Assembly: GCA_027405735.1 (NCBI GenBank)
Contig: JAPEHQ010000013.1
Span: 434,001-498,000 of the forward strand
DNA length: 64,000 nt
Direction: 5' to 3'
DNA from: Mucor racemosus
Lineage: Eukaryota > Mucoromycota > Mucoromycetes > Mucorales > Mucoraceae
Shown here: piece by piece, positions 60,481-64,000 of the stretch
How the letters are laid out: every line of letters starts with the position of its first letter
How positions within the stretch are numbered: position 1 is the first letter of the stretch
Program-made: the position numbers and the translations under genes
The notes under the pieces: generated by a model
Told to the model about the DNA's origin: nothing
Database searches by the model: none
The model's input: only the letters and a program-made list of their open reading frames with translations

Positions 60481-61357
60481 AATTTTTTTTTTTCTGATTT
60501 TGCAAATCTAGAGTTAATTATACTACCAACTATAAAAACAAAAAATATACACATATACCAAATTTAGCGCTCTATTTGCTCAATAAAAAATAACAAACAT
60601 TTTTATTGCAAAATATTACATAAAAATCCTTTAACCACAAAACCGTTTTTCGGGCAAAAGTACAAAATTTCATTAATTAACATTTAATATTAAGCTTTTA
60701 TAAAATGCGTATTAGCTATGGCTACAATTTTCTCTCACATTGTAGTATATTTAAATGTTGATTTTGGTATCAAAATTTGACTTTTCTGTTTTTTGATTAA
60801 AATCATGAGTGTTGGTAAGGATAAAATGAGTCCACGAAAATGTCCGCTACAAAGTCTAAATTTTCAGACCGCATATGGTTAAATATAAGAAAAGTAAAAA
60901 AAAAAAAGCTTTTTTATTTAAAACTTAGATATACCATAATATAAGTGACTTATCAGTCGTTCAATCTTGCTATGCTCAATTACGGCGTCGCTCTATTGGC
61001 TTGCTTTTGCAATTATTTAATGAATGTATGACATGACAGACACTTTTTCAGGTAGAAAAATGTATGTTTCCATGATACCAGATATTACCTATTTTGCTTA
61101 GTTTATGGTTCATTCGCTGTAATACTGCTTTTACATTGGCTAAAATGAGCAATTTAGAAGGGTTTCAATTGCGTTAAATACTGTAAAGCCTTGAAAATCC
61201 TTTTCTACGTGTGTTGTTTCTCTCTTTTTGTTTTCATATTCCAAGAATATATTCACCGTTTGATAAAGCATATTAGACTATTTAGCTGGCATTCTTTTCA
61301 TTTATCTGAATACGCATGCTAACAACGTAAGGGACTAATGTTTTTAATATAGCCACT
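60481..61357. other. Gene-free spacer between two family A copies
   Basis: AT-rich sequence with no ORF of note. It could be the far part of family A beyond base 1 of the left copy, which the window does not show. Confidence 0.4.
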
Positions 61358-62917
61358 ACTACGGCCGAACTATGCTTCCCATGGACATTATGATTTGCAC
61401 AGATGGGCAAAATAAAAAAATTTGTGCAGATCATTATGCCCAGATGAGCAGAGAAATGAGATCAAGGTTTCTTAGTCAATTTATTAGTGTATCAATTATA
61501 ATATAATTAATAACGAACATAATTTGAATGGTTTAAAGCATATGTGAGTTACTCTAATTCTCTGATTCAACAGAATTGTCTTATTGGCGAGATATATCAA
61601 TTTAAAATTTGGGGTTTGAAAGAGTTCTGCCCATGTTCTTCTTTTGGGAACCAAATGGGAACAACGACAACAACCTGTTTGGTAATACTAAAAGTATTTA
61701 TGCCTTTGTAAATTTTTGTTTGTAACACACAAAATCTTTTTTCTTCCCTACTCTTTCCTCAGCTCTTTTATTTACGTTTAAAACTACAACAAAAAGACCA
61801 ATATTTTTTTATAAACTAAAATCAAGAAGCAGGTACAAGTACATGTTTTTCCTTTTGTTTATTTGGAAATGAGTTATTAGCTTTTAATTTTAGGGCGCGT
61901 TATAGTATCTTTCTCGAACAAAAAAAGCGTCCAGGCCTTAATCATTTTGTTCCATTAGCTACGTTATAATCAATGCTTTTTTGATCTACTAAAGTCGATA
62001 TCTACCTGGAGAAAAACTGGTGATTATAAAAGTATGTATAGGATTGACTTGATTTGAATGAATGAATTAATAAACTCATGTCAATCTATTTAGTTTCTAA
62101 AAAGTATTTGTTTCTATTTAGTGGCCAACAGCTAAGAAGAGGAAAACAAGATGCTGTCTTGTATATCACTACCAACTATCAAAGGTATACCATAATTATT
62201 ACTTACTAGCTTGTTGATTGATTTTACTAATAAATCAATTTTTATAGGTCAAAAGTAAAGGCGTATTCAGTTCAAAACTCTTGAAGAAACAATTCAATTA
62301 TGCTAATTTACATCATGGTTTATCGTCTCTTGTTTATTCAGTTGCTATATTTGATTTTAATATTTTGTTTATTACACTGCTAATCGACTCGTTCGTTCAT
62401 TAGAGTTAACTCAACATCCTTGATTAGTGTATCTATAATAACGGTCCATTATTAGTGTTATATCAAAAGATACTAATATAAAAATACTCTGCTAATAGAT
62501 ACATTTTATTAATTCATTGATGCTTCGTATTTATAAATTTTCTAAATAGTTATATGATTATTAATATTATTAATGAATTGCTGGGTATTGAGGTACTTGA
62601 TATGATTTGGGAACAAATCATATACAATGGAATTTGTGGAATTGGGAATCTGTGATTGTATCATTTGAATAAGATGTAAGATTGCTTATGTCTCATTGTT
62701 GCCAAGTGTTCCTGAAGGTTTCTGACAGTCGCTGTTAATGCTAGTGGTTATGTATGACATTTAGTATGAGTTACTAAATGTCATGTCATGCTGGATTTCA
62801 ATAGTTTTTCCTGGATTTCTACATCTGGGTAAACTTCTGATATATCAATTAGCTCATGGTTGTATGAAAAACTATTAAAAGAGGTCACCTAATCTCAAAT
62901 TTATCTGATTCAACTGC

Positions 62918-62936
62918 TGATGCTAAACTAGCATCA
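62918..62936. other. Hairpin conserved between family A copies
   Basis: TGATGCTA and TAGCATCA arms around a 3-nt loop, the counterpart of 1866-1884. Confidence 0.5.
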
Positions 62937-63790
62937 AATTAGCTGTGTCGATTCGAAATAAAGTAAGACGTTTTATCAAGTACAATGTTGGCGTTCAATG
63001 AATTCAGTTGAATTAAACAGATAGACATATTATGGTTCATGTAGAGATCTATGAACACAAAAAAATAATCCAAACTGTCATGCTTCGTCGACCTGTATGA
63101 GATTTTTTTGTGCCGATACTTGGCTGCTCACGTGTAATTTAGGCATTTAATTGTCAAACGTACGAATCAAGATGAAGTTGGTTGATTGATATAACTGATA
63201 ATAAATGCAATGTCATTTATTGAATGGGTGAATGTAAATGTATCGTATAAAAAAGTAACACAGCTTATTACTTGTGAATTGTGAATGAAAATACTAGTTA
63301 TTTTGATTAACATCAATAGGCTCAAAAAGCATAGTTCAGTGCAATCATTGCTATTAAATTGCATAATTTGACATGCAAAAACCTCTTGAAGCATTTATTC
63401 TTTTTTTTTGGGCAATGCTACACATTGTTCAATATGACTGAATATTAATGAATTAGAGAAAATACAACTGGTAAAAAACTGATATCCAACAATGTACATC
63501 GAGGTCAAAATGGATAAAAAGTGTATTCATTGTGTAGTGGTGGAAATTGCAGCATTTTGATGGATAGAAATTACAAGACCAAGATGTTGTGTTTGCCTCA
63601 GGATTTTCAAAAGGGTTTAAAAGCATACTTCATCAAACTTACTTAGATGTTAAATACTCACCATATGCTATTATTAGTATCATCTTGTTTTTTATTTAAT
63701 TACTGTATTATTAAAAATCAAGCTTTTCATAGCTTATAACAATAATAATGGGATGTTTCTGATTTTGGATTGACATTTATTATAAGGCGG

Positions 63791-63994
63791 GCTGATGGAA
63801 CGTTTGATATTACTGTAGGTGGAACCAGTCAATTTAATTTATGGAATTTGAATGCAAATACCCCGGAACCATTTGTAGTAAGTACCTAAGTTTGTTCTAA
63901 TAAAGGATTAAATAAATTGGCTTGGGACAAAGAGGGTAAAAAGGCGGCAAAAGGTTCCAGTGATGGCCATGTTTATGTTTATGATATTGGAGAG
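63791..63994 (+). pseudogene. Dynein intermediate chain fragment, best-preserved copy
   Basis: Translates to ADGTFD, then QFNLWNLNANTPEPFV, an in-frame TAA (63887-63889), then LNKLAWDKEGKKAAKGSSDG and HVYVYDIGE before GTAAGA, a likely splice donor. This is the C-terminal WD40 region of cytoplasmic dynein intermediate chain. The stop is at the same place as in the left copy. Sequence past 64000 would show whether more exons follow. Confidence 0.7.
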
Positions 63995-64000
63995 GTAAGA

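Larger units (their letters stand above)
61358..64000 (+). repeat. Repeat family A, right copy (runs off the window)
   Basis: Reverse-complement counterpart of the left copy, collinear with 3105 down to about 805. The left end begins ACTACGG at 61358. It includes the conserved hairpin (62918-62936) and the dynein fragment, and continues past the window edge. Confidence 0.8.

Noticed and set aside
63880..63910. A short intron (GTAAGTACC...AAAG) inside the dynein fragment
   Set aside because: The left copy keeps the reading frame straight through this stretch (VSAA, stop, VGSGKAL), so the sequence is exon with an in-frame TAA, not an intron.
1..64000. CRISPR arrays, bacterial operons, rRNA genes, or telomeric repeats
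   Set aside because: No regularly spaced direct repeats, no rRNA-like blocks and no telomere-type tandem repeats are visible; genes are spliced and eukaryotic.

Overview
The window is AT-rich nuclear DNA of a filamentous fungus, most likely an early-diverging one of the Mucoromycota (Mucorales type). The basis is spliceosomal genes with many 45-70 nt GT-AG introns, metazoan-like versions of conserved genes (leukotriene A4 hydrolase type aminopeptidase, intersectin-like SH3-DH-PH protein, MED1, ALY/REF-type RRM protein), a DUF3712-type membrane protein, and a Fanzor/TnpB relic. The species cannot be fixed from the sequence alone.

Layout: 1-3105 repeat family A (minus orientation) with a broken dynein intermediate chain fragment; 3106-4450 repeat family B; 4622-6719 (-) LTA4H-type aminopeptidase; 6885-7810 degenerate element with a zinc-knuckle frame; 8740-9770 (+) RNF5-like ER ubiquitin ligase, convergent with 9807-11026 (-) UspA-domain protein; 12117-14188 (-) acetyl-CoA synthetase; 16142-20542 (-) coiled-coil/2xSH3/DH/PH Rho-GEF; 21480-26300 repeat island (B, A, B) with a tRNA-like/SINE-like remnant; 29535-34720 (+) 1,685-aa single-pass DUF3712-type protein built from a tandem duplication; 36480-38400 family B copy carrying a hAT-like MITE; 39027-40400 (+) UFD1; 41754-42933 (-) ALY/REF-like RRM protein; 43081-44425 (-) PX-domain protein; 45304-46260 (-) dead Fanzor/TnpB-like gene; 47095-48440 family B copy; 50440-52748 (+) membrane-anchored HSL-family esterase, tail-to-tail with 52759-55182 (-) MED1; 55690-59055 family B copy split by an intact-looking pogo/Tigger DNA transposon (56803-58919); 59825-64000 two further family A copies in plus orientation.

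The host genes are unrelated housekeeping functions (ubiquitin/ERAD: RNF5 and UFD1; carbon metabolism: ACS; trafficking and actin: Rho-GEF and PX protein; expression: MED1 and ALY/REF) and form no pathway cluster. Two convergent pairs have stop codons only 36 and 10 bp apart. The accessory content is transposon-derived. Nested insertions can be ordered because sister copies provide empty sites: family B is older than both the hAT-like MITE and the pogo element inserted in it.

I found no convincing new defence or biosynthetic system. The best leads are the Fanzor relic, the pogo element with an apparent C-terminal PCNA-binding motif, the unclassified repeat families A (with a captured dynein fragment) and B, and the internally duplicated DUF3712 protein. 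Splice sites were assigned by eye from frame and GT-AG consensus.
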